NCBI GenBank assembly: GCA_036926305.1
Contig: JAXCHB010000011.1
Location: 4,875,001 to 4,939,000 of the forward strand
DNA length: 64,000 nt
From: Uropetala carovei
Lineage: Eukaryota; Arthropoda; Insecta; Odonata; Petaluridae
Direction of reading: 5' to 3'
The notes beneath the pieces are model-generated. The model saw only the letters and a program-made list of their open reading frames with translations. It did no database searches and had not been told where the DNA came from. This document shows positions 1 through 11,121 of the stretch, in pieces. Positions within the stretch are counted from its first letter, which is position 1; each line of letters begins with the position of its first letter. The position numbers were made by a program, and so were the translations under genes.

Positions 1-222
1 AATGATTTCGCTTAAAATATTTTATTAGCGTCTTTTAGCAAAATCTTGATATGAAGTGAATAGTAAAATAAGGGATTCACTAAAAGTTTAAAACGTGCAA
101 AGTGAATTGTAAAGAAAGATACGGACACTACGGATATGGCAAGACCGACGCGCGGAAATTGTAAAGACTCGTGTCGGAAAGCACGGATGGCAGTGGTACG
201 GTACGGTGAGGTGTAAATCGAG

Positions 223-530
223 CAGTGGTTCTCAACCGGTGTGCCGCGGCACATTAGTGTGCCGCGAGGAAGGGACTAGTGTGCCGCACACTCCGAAGAT
301 ATTTAACTTTCAAATTATGTATGTATTTAATGTACAATAAAATTATGTAATTATTGCTTTAGCAATCGTAACAATCTAATGTAACTGCGACTTTTATTTG
401 TTACGCTGGTTTTTATCTTTAAAAATGATTATTTACGCAGTGAAATTGATTAGGGGTGGTTTGGTGTACCGCGATGTTCTTAAGCATGCGTGAAGGTGTG
501 CCGTGGAGCAAAAAAGGCTGAGAAGCACTG
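223..530. mobile_element. non-autonomous hAT element, SPIN/Charlie-like ends
   Basis: The left end reads CAGTGGTTCTCAACCGG and the right end, reverse-complemented, reads CAGTGCTTCTCAGCC, giving terminal inverted repeats of about 15 bp. GTGTGCCGCGG-type motifs lie just inside both ends, as in many animal hAT MITEs. The right flank CTTTAGAG fits the usual hAT target pattern, but the left flank AAATCGAG matches it only in part, so the target duplication has decayed. The interior of about 300 bp has no coding capacity. Confidence 0.75.
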
Positions 531-1212
531 CTTTAGAGTGTGGGGTGGCACAATGGTTCCGCTACGCCACTGCATCGCATTGTTTTATTTTTGCCGGGAT
601 GGACGTCCAAGGGTCGGCGATGCCTTCTTCGTCGTAAATGACGGTTTTCTTATCTTGCACCCTATCTTGATTTTTCCAAGATTCCTACAAGGTCTGGCAC
701 TGCGCCACGGAATCTTAAGGCTGTGGTTTGTGACAAAAGATGGTGAACGGTAGTCGATTATCGGTTTATTGTATTCATCTTCTATACTCGACGGAATATC
801 GTAATCTCTGAGGGCCATGAAATGGTCCTTCCCGAAATGTTAAGGCTTGCGTACTCCGGCTAATGGAAGGCGTTCTTAGCACGCATCATTATTTTTTGTG
901 GGTTATTCTCTGCCGATCTCATCCAATAGCAGGATAGCGGGAATTTTCAACGAGAGCACCAAGGGTATTTTTCTTAATGGCATTTTTATTGACAATATTA
1001 TCTTGTTTTTTAAATTGAAATCCCTTCTAATTCCCGCAAAGACCAGATAACGCGATCTCAGGGGCTCAAAATAAGGTCATGAATTCGATGCTTAATGGGA
1101 TGCCTCACTGCCAGGGGCGGCATAATAGCGAGCCTGTTGTTATGTATTTGGCAGCACACCTCTCATTATAACGCATTGTTTTCCATATCGTTAATGGAAA
1201 CAAAGTATATAA
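531..1212. other. unassigned DNA, no gene seen
   Basis: Short overlapping open frames on both strands here have no recognisable motif and no compositional support. I see no repeat structure apart from the elements on either side. Confidence 0.5.
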
Positions 1213-1734
1213 AGTGTGTCCGTAAAGTCATGGTGCGGTTACAAATGGCTATAATGTTGCAACCAAACAATGCAGAAACACGAAAGAGGCGCTAAATGAA
1301 AGAGCAACTGTCATAGTTTTGTCCCTGTATGTTGCTCATGGGCAGTGGAAGTGGCCAAGGTTACGCCACGGTGTCAGTTATGATGTCAGTGCAAAGAAAG
1401 GTGCAGTGCGTGAAATGGCTCGCAAAATTTAAGTCTGTGATTCGTGTGAAAGTTATTCTTGTGTGGTGGTTCTTCATTAAACACGATATTCACATTGTAC
1501 ACGAATCACAGACAAATTTTGTGAGCCATAACACGCACTGCACCTTTCTTTGCACTGGCAGCATCATAACTGACACCGTGGCGTAACCTTGGCTACTTCC
1601 ACTGCCCAAGATCAACATACAGGGACAAAACTATTACAGTTACTCTTTCATTTGGCGCCTCTTTCGTGTTTATACATTGTTTGGTTGCAACATTATAGCC
1701 ATTTGTAACCACACCATGACTTTACGGACACACT
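1213..1734. mobile_element. palindromic fold-back element with mariner-type HTH remnant
   Basis: Two arms of about 235 bp (1213-1447 and 1499-1734) are near-perfect reverse complements around a loop of about 51 bp. The outer ends are AGTGTGTCCGTAAAGTC and its complement. Each arm contains a fragment of the same coding sequence reading VQRKVQCVKWLAKF (left) or VQRKVQCVLWLTKF (right). This resembles the N-terminal helix-turn-helix (DUF4817 type) of insect mariner-like transposases. I infer a fold-back MITE formed by inverted duplication of the 5' end of such a transposon. No clear target duplication is visible. The transposase catalytic part is absent. Confidence 0.75.
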
Positions 1735-2454
1735 GAATGTTCAAACAGACAAAGATATGCATAAAAACAACAGGCGTCACCTTATTAATGCGAAAAACAT
1801 CAACAGTGCACTGCTTTGATTAACTATGAGGTTCTCAACCTTATTTTGGATATATCTTGTTTATCAATTTCATTCCAGTAAGAATTCTCATTTGCATTAA
1901 CCACAAATATAGGTTTTTAACTTTAAAATATTCATAAATTGCCATGATTTTTTTCTCCTTGCTCCCGCATTTTTCCTGAATGGCAGTTTACAAAAACGCC
2001 TCTTTCCTTCCGAGTCACATCATTGAGACAATATAATAATAGTAAGAGAGCAATAAAAATAAGCTCTGTAACTGAAATTTGAATAAAAAACAATTCAGCA
2101 TAGGAAAAAATCATTTGAGGGGATCCGACGGGAAGTGCCTTTCACTTGCACCATTTTATCTTTATTTTGACGTCTTGGTTAAAGCTTTCGTACTAGATGG
2201 CTGAAAAATGATACAAATCCATAATAAAATGTTTCGATAATACCTTCTACTAATAGCGCGCCTCCAGGAGAAATTGGATCATTGAAAATCCAACCAGTAA
2301 TGACAGAAGACGGTTATCCAATGTTCCTAAACCATAATACGTTGCTGATCATAGAGTCCAATTAAGACAAACCGTGGTCTCAATTCTATATACTGTCTGA
2401 TGTAACGCTACATCCGCTCGCTATAAAAAATGCGAATAATAATATTTATTTTGT
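1735..2454. other. unassigned AT-rich DNA
   Basis: No gene, RNA gene or repeat boundary was recognised. Confidence 0.4.
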
Positions 2455-2515
2455 ATACCCTCGGCAGGATTCGAACTTGACACGCCAACCACTCCTCTAT
2501 CGATAACTCGAGGAA
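2455..2515 (-). repeat. tRNA-derived SINE remnant (box B)
   Basis: On the minus strand the sequence GTTCGAATCCTGCCGAGG contains an exact polymerase III box B (plus-strand positions 2468-2477). It is preceded by a degraded box A-like GAGGAGTGGTTGGCG. The T-stem no longer pairs, so it is not a working tRNA. A SINE head or tRNA pseudogene fits best. Confidence 0.4.
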
Positions 2516-2809
2516 AAAATCGAGATAGAAGTTCTAAATTTTGCAGAAATGTTCGGTTCACATATTTTAAGGTGATGACGAGAGAGAAGGAAGGAGAAAA
2601 ATTAATTTGAACAGAATAAAAATTGTCTTTTGAAATTTCCATTTTTGGTATATTATTTCGACCCGTCATATGACGCGCTATTACCTCCTAACAGGATATT
2701 TTATGTGCATCAATTAGTTATACTCGTGAAGAGGGTCTCCCACTCGATCAATATTCCTCTCTGAGGTTTAAATTATCTGTAAAAATTATATATAATTGAC
2801 TGCTTAGCT

Positions 2810-3237
2810 CAGGGGTGCACAAAGTTCGACCCTCCGCCGATGTTTTTGCGGCCCGCGAAAGATTTTGCACCATAAGGTAAATATTAAACAATATTAAGGT
2901 TAGGTTAATTTGGCAAATCATAAGATGAAAATTATAAGAGTGTGCAAAATCCAAATGTTAACCAAACACACTACTTTTAGCAAATTTCTACTCCTGAAAA
3001 ATTTGACCCCTTCTTCTTTCAGAAGAGTTGTACACCTTTTCAAACTCGCACTGCATTGTATATTTGTGATAATTTAACGTTTGATTATTGATTTGTAAAA
3101 ATGCTTTCACTTGTTATATAAAATTTTATTCTTGTTTGATTGACATTATTAAGCTTTTAATTAAGTGTGGCTCTCGGAAATGTACGATATAAACCATCAA
3201 ATGCGGCCCGCGGGTGTGTAAAGTTTGCGCAAGCCTG
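2810..3237. mobile_element. non-autonomous hAT element with 8-bp target duplication
   Basis: The left end is CAGGGGTGCACAAAGTTCG and the reverse-complemented right end is CAGGCTTGCGCAAACTTTAC. GCGGCCCGCG occurs inside both ends. Flanking octamers GCTTAGCT (2802-2809) and GATTAGCT (3238-3245) agree at 7 of 8 positions, as expected for a hAT insertion. The interior is AT-rich and non-coding. The strong ends and duplication make the boundaries reliable. Confidence 0.85.
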
Positions 3238-3414
3238 GATTAGCTCATCAGCTTACCCGTAATGTGATCGTAAAACCCAGTATGTCGTTACCGTGACCTT
3301 CTTTGTTAGTAAGCTACTTGGAATCCATACGAGTACATAGCGCGTGCGAATGGGACCATGACGTGCAGAGGTTTCATTGCGATGAGACTCGAGAGGCGGA
3401 AAGGGAGGTAGTAG

Positions 3415-3470
3415 AGGGCTTGGAGGTGCTGGGGGCGTGGAGGTGCTGGGGGGCGTGGAGGTGTGGGAGA
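3415..3470. repeat. short G-rich minisatellite
   Basis: A unit of about 18-19 bp, GGAGGTGCTGGGGGCGT, is repeated about three times with small length changes. The proline/serine/threonine-rich minus-strand frame across it is a by-product of this composition. Confidence 0.6.
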
Positions 3471-3884
3471 TTTGTGACAACAAAATTGAGAATGAGAAAT
3501 TGAGGAAGGGGTAACTTTCAGATTGTTGGACGATGACGCTTAAGCAAATTCACAAACAGTACATATATCATTTAATTACGGCAGTGTCTCTCAAACAAAG
3601 AATATCGACCTGAGGTTTCCAGAGAGTTTTCGGGGGTCTCCACTTACATCAAGTACCTTAAAAAATTTGCTAGAAAATTTTATATGAAACTATAGAAATT
3701 TTTTAAATTAAAATTTAAAAAATCAATATCACTGAAAATTCTCCACGGAATGTAAAACCAATTGAGAGAAAGTTTTGAATTTTATCAAATGACTGTGAAA
3801 TGAGAGTCGAATTGATGTATGCGTAGAGAATACAAAGAAGGAACGTTACATTTTTGGGAGCGTTAGAACGTTTTTCACCATTTC
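3471..3884. other. unassigned AT-rich DNA
   Basis: A sequence near 3573 resembling a hAT end (CAGTGTCTCTCAAAC) has no visible partner. Nothing else was recognised. Confidence 0.35.
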
Positions 3885-3962
3885 ATTCTATATCTACACC
3901 TGCATGTCTCCCTGCAGTTAACCAGAGTGGTGGGTTGCAGGAGGTGCAGTGCACCAAGACGT
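3885..3962 (-). repeat. LINE 3' UTR fragment
   Basis: Read on the minus strand, CACCTCCTGCAACCCACC is followed by a GTAGATATAG tail. It lines up with the tails at 24322-24396 and 37985-38040. All three resemble the 3' UTR of CR1-like LINEs, with a CCCCTGCCAC-like block, a G/T-rich hairpin and a GTAGAT-type short tail. No coding part remains beside it. Confidence 0.5.
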
Positions 3963-4139
3963 TCCTAAGAATTTCCTCTCACAAGTTTGATCTCCAGTTA
4001 TGATCTGATTTTCTACAGAAAACATTCTGTTCTATTATTAATCTCACGTATTTTATCGTCATGATCACGACTTCCAATGTAAGATGGTGCTTCAACTGTT
4101 CCTAACACTTCCTCTGTCAAACATTCCGAACTATTATAA

Positions 4140-4700
4140 AAGGGAGCAGACGTCTATTGTAGACATGATTGTGTTAGGCGGGAGAGGGGAGGGGAGAGAT
4201 TTGAGGCGTTAAAGGAAGTGGTTAATATCTTTGACGAAAGATGGGATTTGAGGGACGAGGGGTTGTAGGTGGGAGTCCACAAAGGCAGAGATGCGTTCTG
4301 TGGGATAGTTGTAGCTGGAAACTATAGGACGGCCGGGGATGTTGGATTTGTGGAATTTTGGTAGAAGGTTGGGGTGCGGGGTTTAATGGGAATCATAAAG
4401 GAGATGGCGGAATGGGGAAGGCCTTTTTCCTCACGGATCGCAGATATGAGGCTATTTCGGAGGAGTGGCAGTCGGTGGGGTTGGAGGGAAGTATGAGATA
4501 GAAGGTTTGGTAGGATAGTTGGCGAAGGGCTTCGTCGTTGTAATGGGTGCGTTGCATTACTACCTGTTCGTACCTTTGTACGCGGGGAGAATTATTTTGT
4601 CGTGGTTCCGTTTAAGCGTCGAGATGGCGTGTCTTTCTGCTTTGGTCAAATTGTCATGGTGGTAGAGAAGGTCGGGAAAGTTGGGCTAGGTGACTCTGTG
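4140..4700 (-). pseudogene. Penelope-like element reverse transcriptase remnant
   Basis: The minus-strand translation, with stops and frame changes, gives an ordered set of PLE reverse transcriptase motifs. These are LTKAERHAISTLKRNHDKI, then ILPAYKG (family form LPADKG), LPKFHKSN (LPKIHK), RPIVSS, then LQPLVPQIPSFVKD, and finally TIMSTIDV (family form VTMDVSSLYTNIP). This order and content are typical of the fingers and early palm of Penelope-like retroelements, which encode an RT fused to a GIY-YIG nuclease. The copy is multiply interrupted and dead. A C-terminal portion of a PLE lies separately at 33550-34400. The boundaries are approximate. Confidence 0.75.
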
Positions 4701-4799
4701 TGGTAGTTGGAATATTGCTCGACTAGTATATGTGCCCGTCAAAAATGACGGGGCTGATCGATTATTCTGAAATAAAATTGAGGGTGTCCTCTTTGACAT

Positions 4800-4870
4800 G
4801 AAATCATACCTCCTGCTGAGAGGGTTGCCTTAGATAGGAGCGAAGGTTCGAAACCCTAGACACATCTATT
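4800..4870 (+). repeat. tRNA-like sequence, possible SINE head
   Basis: CTGCTGAGAGGGTTGCCTTAG resembles the D-arm of serine/leucine tRNAs, and GGTTCGAAACCCT (4845-4857) is a good box B. A full cloverleaf cannot be drawn, so this is a relic or SINE promoter rather than a tRNA gene. Confidence 0.35.
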
Positions 4871-7059
4871 GTGCTTCAAAAGCTGACCTTCGTCCTCTCT
4901 TGCCAGGTATATTTTTATGGTTCAGAGCGTGACAGAGGGAGTGGAAAAGGGACAGAATAAGGCTTTTATATATTACCGATGGGGTTGGTGGGGAGGGAGA
5001 GAGGGTGGGATATATTGGAAGGGAGGTCTAAAGGGGGATCATGCCGAAAGCTCCATCATCTACGTCTACAAATATGTCCCTCCGTCACCCTAGCGGCTCT
5101 CCTTCTGGTATAGTATATGTACATATGGCCTTAAGCGACTAAAATCTTAGTATAATAATTCGTCAATGTTATGTAATACTAATTATTTTTCCTAAACTAG
5201 TACCAGAGTGAAAATAATTTTTTAGATCATTTAGTTCAATTATTCTGAAAGGAATTTCTGCAATTTGATTATAGCGAATTTAAATTGGAAACCATATAAA
5301 GTAAATTATAGACAGAAGTTCGTCTTTCTTATTAGATGATAGACCTTTAGTAATTAATACTGGAATCTCTCGCATAACGACGTTAATGCGTTCCATGAAG
5401 AAGCGTCTTTATGCGAAAATTAATATCCCGTACGAACTATATTATAATGCGATTATTGATCCCTGGTTGATGGCTCTCGGACCAAAAATTCATGTACAAA
5501 TACGAAAACCTACATGGAAATGTATAGAAAATACTGGTAGAAAAGCTGCATATGAATACATCCTTTAGCACTGTAGATGAATTATTGAAAATTACCTCGT
5601 TACTCAAAACCACTGCAAATGGGAATCAATTTCACATGAGTAAGGGTGCAATAAAGATGCGATGCATTCTTGACCAAAAACTGCTGCTCACGAAAAGTTT
5701 AAAATGTATTTTTTGATACATATTATTAAGTCTTTTGGATGGAAAGCCAAACACGGAACTGCGAATGAACACATGCGACGTGGCAACTCTTATGTTAATA
5801 TGTGTGAGTGGGTACTTATGGTAATGAAATTCAATATTAAAGATATTCCTTGGTCCTTACAAAATTTTAAAAATACATATTTCAACCACAAAGTAACTAT
5901 CATTAGGTTGATTTCCAGTTAATAGGAATAGCGTGAATTGGGTTACAATGGTACCGAGGCATCGGGTGTCGTAGTGCCGAAGTTTACGCTGACGATGGTT
6001 ATTTTGTCACCGAAATACACATCGGTATCTTACAACAAAATAGGGAAGACTGACGTCGATCTGAATACCGGGACTGATAGGTGCGAAGAATGACGCCGAT
6101 ATCGTAACCGCGACTTATGCACGTCGTAAGAGGGAAACAGGGTCACAATACTCCGATGTCGTAACCGCGAAGCGTCATTATTATCGTTTGATACCTGTAC
6201 TGTGGTTAATGTTAATTCCTCAATTTCATGCTTATTTACATTTTTGCGCTTTTCATAAAAATAAATAATTACATAAAATTTACGCTTGCGCTTGTTCATT
6301 TGCAGATAAAAAATTACTGCTCTAAATATACACACACATAGTGAAAAATTGTACTCGATTGTAGTTGAAGAAAGGAGACTCGGGGAAAAAGCACTGGGTC
6401 CCGGAATTTATCTCCCGGGCCCTGATTCAGTCCTCCACGCGTGCAGGAGATGAATGACTGACGATAATCGACACAGAATCAACGACATAATCTCCTTGCT
6501 ATATGTGACTTATACTTTAATGAACGATTTAACACATTGAAAATTAAACATTGAAATATAAGATATACAATAAATAAGTGGAAACGTTATGGTAATATTC
6601 ACGCACATCGAATGTATGCCTCTGAGGCGTAAATTCAGGAAGACTAAGTACGTATATTAGAGAAATTAACTCAAGTAAAATAGGAAACAAAAAAATAAAT
6701 TGAAATGTTAAACTAACGTATGCGAAAGACGAAAATTAGCTCAAAAAGAGAGATAAATGTTTATATGCCCTCAAATAAAAAATATCTTCAAACCTTATAT
6801 TTCTGGAAAATTTCGGATCACAATAATACCTTCTTTTAGCCGGCGACAGAAGCTTACGCGTGGACGTTACACGCACGAGTGAAGTTCACATTTAACGCGT
6901 AAAATTGAAATTTTTGGTGATTCAGGTAAATTGCATAAATATGGAATTAAAAATTAAATGATAAAAAAGGCTTTTTAAGAAAATTTCATTGTGGCTTTGG
7001 AAACAACATTAAACCTATTTGCGTCACTTTTAAAATCTTGTAAAGTATTACCGTGAATG
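4871..7059. other. unassigned DNA with a G-rich patch and imperfect CG-containing repeats
   Basis: A G-rich stretch lies at about 4980-5040, and a possible minus-strand LINE tail (CATCATCTACGTCTAC) at 5053-5072. Imperfect copies of a CGATRTCGTAACCGCGA-like motif lie about 60 bp apart around 6090-6171. No coding region was recognised. Confidence 0.35.
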
Positions 7060-7539
7060 TAGGATATAAAAACCGAAGTGTCACGTGTAAACTATGAAGA
7101 AAATGTGAGATCACAAGTTTCGACACGTGATTTACGCGGAAATGCGATCCACGACCGTGACCTTAACGTATTTAGAAGCGCACTTAACAACAAAAAGTGG
7201 AAGTTGGATAAAAGGTATAAAGTATCACGTGAGAATGCCTCCTCCACCCAACACCATCTGTCCATTTCAGAGCCGATAGAAGCGATTGCATTCAGAGACA
7301 CCGTAGCAATGCGCACTTTAGCAAATACTTGGTCACGTGTTAGAGATACCAACCAATGGCCGACAACCGAGTCTATCGCTGGTCGAACTCTTCTGGCTCG
7401 TATCCTATCCTATTACACGTCCAACGCGAAATTGTTTCAAGTGACGCTGGAAACTCTTAGCGAGAAGGAAAAGAATCGACAGATTTTGATCGAGAACAAT
7501 CGTTTTATTATCCGTAAAAATATTGATAAGGAACAGTAA
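7060..7539 (+). CDS. unrecognised open reading frame, 153+ codons
   Basis: An uninterrupted frame runs from a stop at 7060-7062 to TAA at 7537-7539. It is the longest open frame outside the satellite other than those matching transposon-related genes. The frame has no ATG before about residue 78 (VAMRTLANTW), and the nominal start at 7078 is GTG. It would therefore have to be an exon or a decayed gene, not a complete single-exon gene. The product is basic and polar, with no signal peptide, membrane segment or motif that I recognise. A TATAAAA-like string lies at 7065-7071 and AATAAA overlaps the stop (7538-7543), but both are common in AT-rich DNA. The function is unknown. Confidence 0.25.
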
Positions 7540-7544
7540 TAAAC

Positions 7545-8429
7545 TTGCAAATATTTTATTCAGTAAAACCAAAAGATGTATTTATTACGATAATGTTTGA
7601 CCACGTTCATTCTAATTTGTTACTGTAAAAGCTAAAAAACCAAAGATAAAATTATATGCTGAGTAGAATATTTTAGTTATTTTGTCGATGTCGCGGTGGT
7701 TAAGGATGAGAATGGCAAAGTAATGTTATTTGTCGGACGCAAGTTCCATAAGTAGCAGTCTCAATTTTTTAAATTTCCTACAAATTTGCGAGCACTTAAA
7801 ATTGTGTAAGAAGATAATGAACTTCAACTCCATATATAAAATTAATAACAAGTAATGTATATCAACTGAGAAGGTATTCGATGAACTTTAAGAAGTAAAA
7901 GCATAAAAAAATCACAGTAGCGTATACGAATGAGAAATCCAACCGCATTCGTAGACAACGGTCTTATCTAGACATTTTCGGATTACGTTCACTGTAAACA
8001 CGTTACAGAATTTCCATCTGCCATATATACGATACGTATATTTTAACCATGTACGCCGAATGTAAGAAACAAGGACCGTAAGCGGGAGTAAAGTTTAGAA
8101 AGATTTTGAAAGAAGGCGGTCGACATAGAGAACGAATTTTGGACTTTGGTGTGCAATTGGATCGCAAAAATGTCTCGAGGAAGGAAATAAGATACGTTAT
8201 GATAAAAGGTCTTACTAAAGCATTCTTTGGTAAGGCGGGCGATATTATCATTCATGAGAGAAATATTGTATCAATAAAATTATTAAACTTTCGAAGTTAT
8301 ATTAAACTATAAATGATACTTGTTACCTATTTTTTCAACTTGCGTGCATTGAATCCATTTAATGTTAAAATAACATTTGAAAATACGAATATTTTATGAA
8401 GCAGCTGAAAGAGATGCAGTGGATGATCG
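7545..8429. other. unassigned DNA just upstream of LINE remnant
   Basis: A 68-codon open frame at 8106-8312 is basic and unrecognised. It might be a decayed 5' portion of the LINE that follows, but I found no motif to show it. Confidence 0.3.
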
Positions 8430-9050
8430 AGAATATCTAAAATATGTTATTATATTAATTCTAATCTGTATAAATGACATGTCAAAGAAACTAAAGTCTA
8501 AAGTCCGATCGTTTGCTTACGACTGTACAATTCACAGGATAGTGAAGAATAACGGAGGTTTGGCAGAGTTACAAAACAATCTTAATAAAATAAATGCATG
8601 GTAATACAGAAGAAGAAGAAAAAAACTCAGTGAACGTAAACTAATAAATTTTAATAGAAATGCAATAAATTGTGCATAACACGTTGGGGAGGAATACGTG
8701 CTAGTAGATTAAAGAGTTAGATACCCAGGATTAAAATTTAATAAAATGGAACGAACGCATCGAAAGCATCGTTTCTAGAGCGTATAAAATCTACAGATCA
8801 TTTTTAGAACCCTCAAAAGCGGAAAAAGAAAAGTAAAGGAAACGCTTATTTGAAGTTAATAAGCCCACATTAGAATACGTAGCTGGCATAACCGGGCGTG
8901 TTACAGGGTAACATTGAAATGAATCCGAGGAAAGCAACTAGATTTGTGTTAGAAAGATATGATAGAAAAAAAAGTGTATCGGAAATTCTGAAAGTTTTAG
9001 GATTGAAGAGACTATATGAAAAAAAGGCCAAACGGATTAGGCAACAAGTT
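8430..9050 (+). pseudogene. CR1/Jockey-like LINE reverse transcriptase, 3' part
   Basis: The translation around 8440-8604 reads ILICINDMSKKLKSKV, then RSFAYDCTIHRIVKNNGG, then LQNNLNKINAW. This is the RT segment around the catalytic FADD box, in which the first aspartate has become tyrosine (FAYD). Further on, with stops and shifts, come KPTLEYVAG and RKATRFVLERYDRKKSVSEI, the standard C-terminal segment of this LINE class (RPVLEYASSVWDP and RAARFVLGRYDR in relatives). The endonuclease domain and the first half of the RT are missing, as in a 5'-truncated insertion. The element is inactive. Related copies lie at 34440-36690 and, in antisense, at 36691-37875. Confidence 0.8.
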
Positions 9051-9059
9051 TAATGTCTT

Positions 9060-9604
9060 TACATCAAAGTCAGCTTTTAAGAATCTTCAGTTCAATTTAT
9101 TTCAATAGACGGGACCACAAACAAAATTATCTACTTGGTACAAAAAACATTTTTGCAATTTTTATTTTCTGAATAGGGTCATAAAGTAAAGGAAAAATTT
9201 ATCTGATAAGGTTTTTATGTCTTTCCCTCCAAACAGAAATAATTTCTTAAATGAGATAAAAATAATTAATAGTGAGTAGGTAATAGTAGTAAAATAAAAT
9301 TGTAAAAGTTTTAATATTAAAATAATCAATGTAAAACGCTAATGCAAGAATATTTTAAGGGCATATGTACATATCTAATTAATGTACTTGACACAACTGT
9401 AACTCAATTACGTCTGAATGTCAGTGTATACATATATAGCAAGGACAAATTCCGGTGAGTTTGGGAGGAAGTAGTAGGATTGCTTATTAGGATGGCGTAC
9501 GGTGGGGACTTGGAGGGTCCCGTGACCGATACGGCATCCGTGAAGGCCTACCTTGAACCTCGAAAACTCTCAATTCAGGAGGCTAATACAGTAGTAGTCC
9601 TTCT
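9060..9604. other. unassigned DNA
   Basis: AT-rich to about 9440, then a more balanced stretch (9440-9600). No gene or element was recognised. Confidence 0.35.
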
Positions 9605-9835
9605 ATGGTTATAAATTGTCCCTATGTGCCTTTTCACACGGTGCCATCATGGCCGCGGCCACCATCATGGCCGCGGCCACCATTGTGGCGCGGCCACAAG
9701 AAACATTACTCTAAATGCACCTTTTCACACGGTGTGGTACGACCACTTTGGCCGCGCTCCAGTAGGATCAGTCGAGGCCACCTTTGTGGTGGCCCATTCA
9801 ACTTGGTGGCGTGACCAGTCGAGATACATGTAAAG
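9605..9835. repeat. GC-rich direct repeats of GGCCGCGGCCACCATC type
   Basis: CATCATGGCCGCGGCCAC occurs twice in tandem, followed by a variant (CATTGTGGCGCGGCCAC). CCTTTTCACACGGTG occurs at 9629 and again at 9720. The paired CCTTTTCACACGG strings suggest an internal duplication inside a transposable element. A GGTGGCGCGACCATGG string at 10574-10589 may belong to the opposite end. The class is unknown. Confidence 0.45.
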
Positions 9836-9883
9836 GCATGAGCGCTTTCAGACGAGTAGCCACCAACGGAGTACAAAGAAAAT

Positions 9884-10445
9884 CCGTACAATATACATTG
9901 TACCAACTTTCTCATATACTAATGCGTCGTTTAGTTAACTTGTGAATAATATGTACTATGTAGAATTATTATAAACGTCAACATAAATAACTATATGAAA
10001 TTTGATGAAAATCGTATTAGTCGATTTTTCGAAAATCCAATTATTATAAAAGGTGCCCAAGAATAAACTAGCCTTATATTTAGTCTTTAAGAAATATGAA
10101 ATATGTAGTATTATTTCAGACGTAAACTCAAGTAACTACGAAATTTGATCAAAATCGTATGAGCCGTTTTTTTTTAGAAAATCCAATGGTTATTAGTTTC
10201 CCAAGAATAAACTAGACATTTTTTTTGAGAAATATAAACTATGTAGTATTATTGTATATGTAAACTCAAGTTACTTTGCGAAATTTGATTACATTTGTTG
10301 CAACCGTTTTTGAGAAAATCAAATTGTTGTTAAAAATGCGTAGAATAAACTTCCCTTAATTATTGAGCAATGTCAACCATTTCTTCATAGCTTCTATTCT
10401 GTATGATAAAATGCCTAAGTACGAGATTTCATTCATTTTTGCTCT
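9884..10445 (+). repeat. dispersed repeat family A, copy 1
   Basis: The copy begins TACAATATACATTGTACC and contains three diverged units. Each carries GAAATTTGATCAAAATCG, a GAGCCGTTTTT-like block, and AGAATAAACTAG further on. The same order is found at 25131-25842 and 27371-28058. This copy lacks the conserved 3' module (CGACACCTAAAACGTG to GAAAGTAAAAA) present in the other two. There is no coding content. Confidence 0.7.
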
Positions 10446-10923
10446 ACCGTTTAGGCTCTAGATATCTAGACGGGTCGCTGTTTTTTCCAAAACACACAGC
10501 AGCTGCCTCTTCAACGTCCATTTTGGAAGTGACGAATTTGGTGGCGTCTGTGTTGGCTTTCACTATATTTATTGGTGGCGCGACCATGGCCCTATGTGTT
10601 ACCTAAACTCTTCTATACGTTTCATCGTTTATATATTTCTCATTGTTGTATTGACCTTGTCACCAGACCTAGAGCCCAATTGCATCATTGTATATTTTTA
10701 ATAATAATAATATCTAAAACCTTCATTTGGCTATATAAACTTTACAGATATTCCCGGTATAGTATTTTCAAGAGTCTGACATCTTGACGCGTTTCCAGAG
10801 CATTTTACGCGTAATGACTAATAGAGATTTTACATATGTGGACAGATAGTTGCAATTTTAGAAGTGCAATAGGCACACAAAACTCTCTGTTAAGTTTACA
10901 CGATTTTTCATCCGCTACTCGTA

Positions 10924-11119
10924 CAGTTAAATCTCGATAATACAAATTCGGTTAATACAAAATGCTCGTTTATAAGTCACGTAATTCAGTTCCCTGCACA
11001 AACCTAGACATACGATATGTTCCTTATTATAATGAACTCATTTATACAAACCTCTTTAATACAAATCATGAAATTTTATGTCCCATGAAGTTTGTATTTA
11101 CGAGGTTGTAATGTACCTG
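10924..11119. mobile_element. Tigger/pogo-type MITE flanked by TA
   Basis: The left end CAGTTAAATCTCGATAATAC and the reverse-complemented right end CAGGTACATTACAACCTCG resemble the CAGTNGAACCTCGATAATACGA ends of pogo/Tigger elements. TA flanks both ends (10922-10923 and 11120-11121), the expected Tc1/mariner-superfamily target duplication. The element is about 196 bp and non-coding. Confidence 0.65.
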
Positions 11120-11121
11120 TA

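Noticed and set aside
3253..3483. 76-codon proline/serine/threonine-rich minus-strand frame
   Set aside because: It is produced by a short G-rich minisatellite on the plus strand and has no start or domain support.
3573..3640. hAT-like end CAGTGTCTCTCAAAC
   Set aside because: No mirrored end or target duplication was found within a plausible distance.
4800..4870. Functional tRNA gene
   Set aside because: Box B is good, but acceptor, anticodon and T stems cannot be paired into a cloverleaf.
8377..8604. Independent 75-codon gene
   Set aside because: The protein is the LINE reverse transcriptase segment around the FADD box (here FAYD), with the neighbouring sequence continuing the same element.
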